From positions 1 to 6,439 of the forward strand of contig JADGHA010000252.1 in NCBI GenBank assembly GCA_019689695.1: 6,439 nt of DNA, written 5' to 3'. Positions within the stretch are counted from its first letter, which is position 1; every line of letters begins with the position of its first letter. Of the stretch, positions 6,409-6,439 are shown one piece after another. A program made the translations under genes and the position numbers. The notes beneath the pieces were generated by a model. That model searched no databases and was not told the DNA's origin. It was given only the letters and a program-made list of their open reading frames with translations. Origin of the DNA: Micromonosporaceae bacterium (lineage in GTDB: Bacteria; Actinomycetota; Actinomycetes; Mycobacteriales; Micromonosporaceae).

Positions 6409-6439
6409 GGGGCTCTTATAAACAAATACGACCCCACCC
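6409..6439 (-). other. Degraded Nextera Read 2 adapter contamination (not genomic)
   Basis: The end of the window matches the reverse complement of the Nextera Read 2 adapter. CTCTTATA at 6413-6420 is an exact piece of the mosaic-end complement CTGTCTCTTATACACATCT. Positions 6413-6439 agree with the adapter at 20 of 27 bases; mismatches fall at 6421, 6425, 6426, 6428, 6432, 6438 and 6439. After the mosaic end, the 12 remaining bases match the Read 2 stem CCGAGCCCACGA at 8 positions but the Read 1 stem at only 3. The expected CTGT at 6409-6412 reads GGGG, so the exact genome/adapter boundary is uncertain. Base-call quality here is evidently poor. Confidence 0.87.

Noticed and set aside
3648..6437. 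A 929-codon antisense open frame covering ahcY and manA
   Set aside because: It mirrors the codon structure of two well-supported genes, as expected in very GC-rich DNA. Its translation is repetitive in Arg, Val, His and Gly with no domain, and it starts inside the right-hand adapter.
6318..6439. CRISPR array, transposon end or phage attachment site at the right end
   Set aside because: There is only one inverted repeat pair, no direct repeats with spacers, no transposase or integrase, and no tRNA. The last about 31 bases are explained by library adapter.

Overview
The window is high-GC DNA with strong third-position G/C bias. It carries six co-directional (+ strand) genes from the mannose-activation / S-adenosylhomocysteine region of an actinomycete. 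The gene content and order (phosphomannomutase, SIS-domain protein, mannose-6-phosphate isomerase, then adenosylhomocysteinase) recall the manB-Rv3256c-manA...sahH neighbourhood of Mycobacterium tuberculosis and the equivalent Streptomyces cluster. The details, including a palindromic intergenic repeat after ahcY, make a member of the Micromonosporaceae my best guess. That family call is an inference, not something the sequence proves.

Layout. Positions 8-40 are a slightly corrupted Illumina Nextera (Tn5) Read 1 adapter, not genome. Genomic sequence starts at 41, in the middle of a phosphomannomutase gene (manB-like, 41-1318, N-terminus missing). Then follow a 59-residue Trm112-family zinc-ribbon protein (1330-1509), a SIS-domain protein related to bifunctional phosphoglucose/phosphomannose isomerases but apparently lacking their catalytic motif (1506-2711), a cation diffusion facilitator of the ZnT9-like type (2708-3682), and a zinc-dependent type I mannose-6-phosphate isomerase, manA (3666-4811). 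From the Trm112 gene onward each stop overlaps the next start (ATGA, GTGA, then 17 nt), so these genes look like one translationally coupled operon. After a 60-bp gap with a plausible promoter and a clear ribosome binding site comes a complete adenosylhomocysteinase gene, ahcY (4872-6317). The rest, 6318-6439, holds a long imperfect palindrome (6331-6405) and then a degraded copy of the reverse complement of the Nextera Read 2 adapter (6409-6439).

How the genes work together. ManA interconverts fructose-6-phosphate and mannose-6-phosphate, and the phosphomannomutase makes mannose-1-phosphate, the precursor of GDP-mannose for glycans, glycolipids and protein mannosylation. The SIS protein sits between them and probably binds a sugar phosphate in a regulatory or auxiliary way. 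The Trm112-like protein, the CDF transporter and ManA all have zinc links, so a metal-homeostasis connection within the operon is possible. AhcY removes S-adenosylhomocysteine, the product inhibitor of methyltransferases, including those that Trm112 proteins activate.

Both ends carry library adapter, so the window is probably an entire untrimmed contig or synthetic long read. Base calls near both ends, especially after about 6390, should be treated as unreliable. I found no mobile-element gene, CRISPR array, RNA gene or new defence-type system. This is largely a conserved core region.
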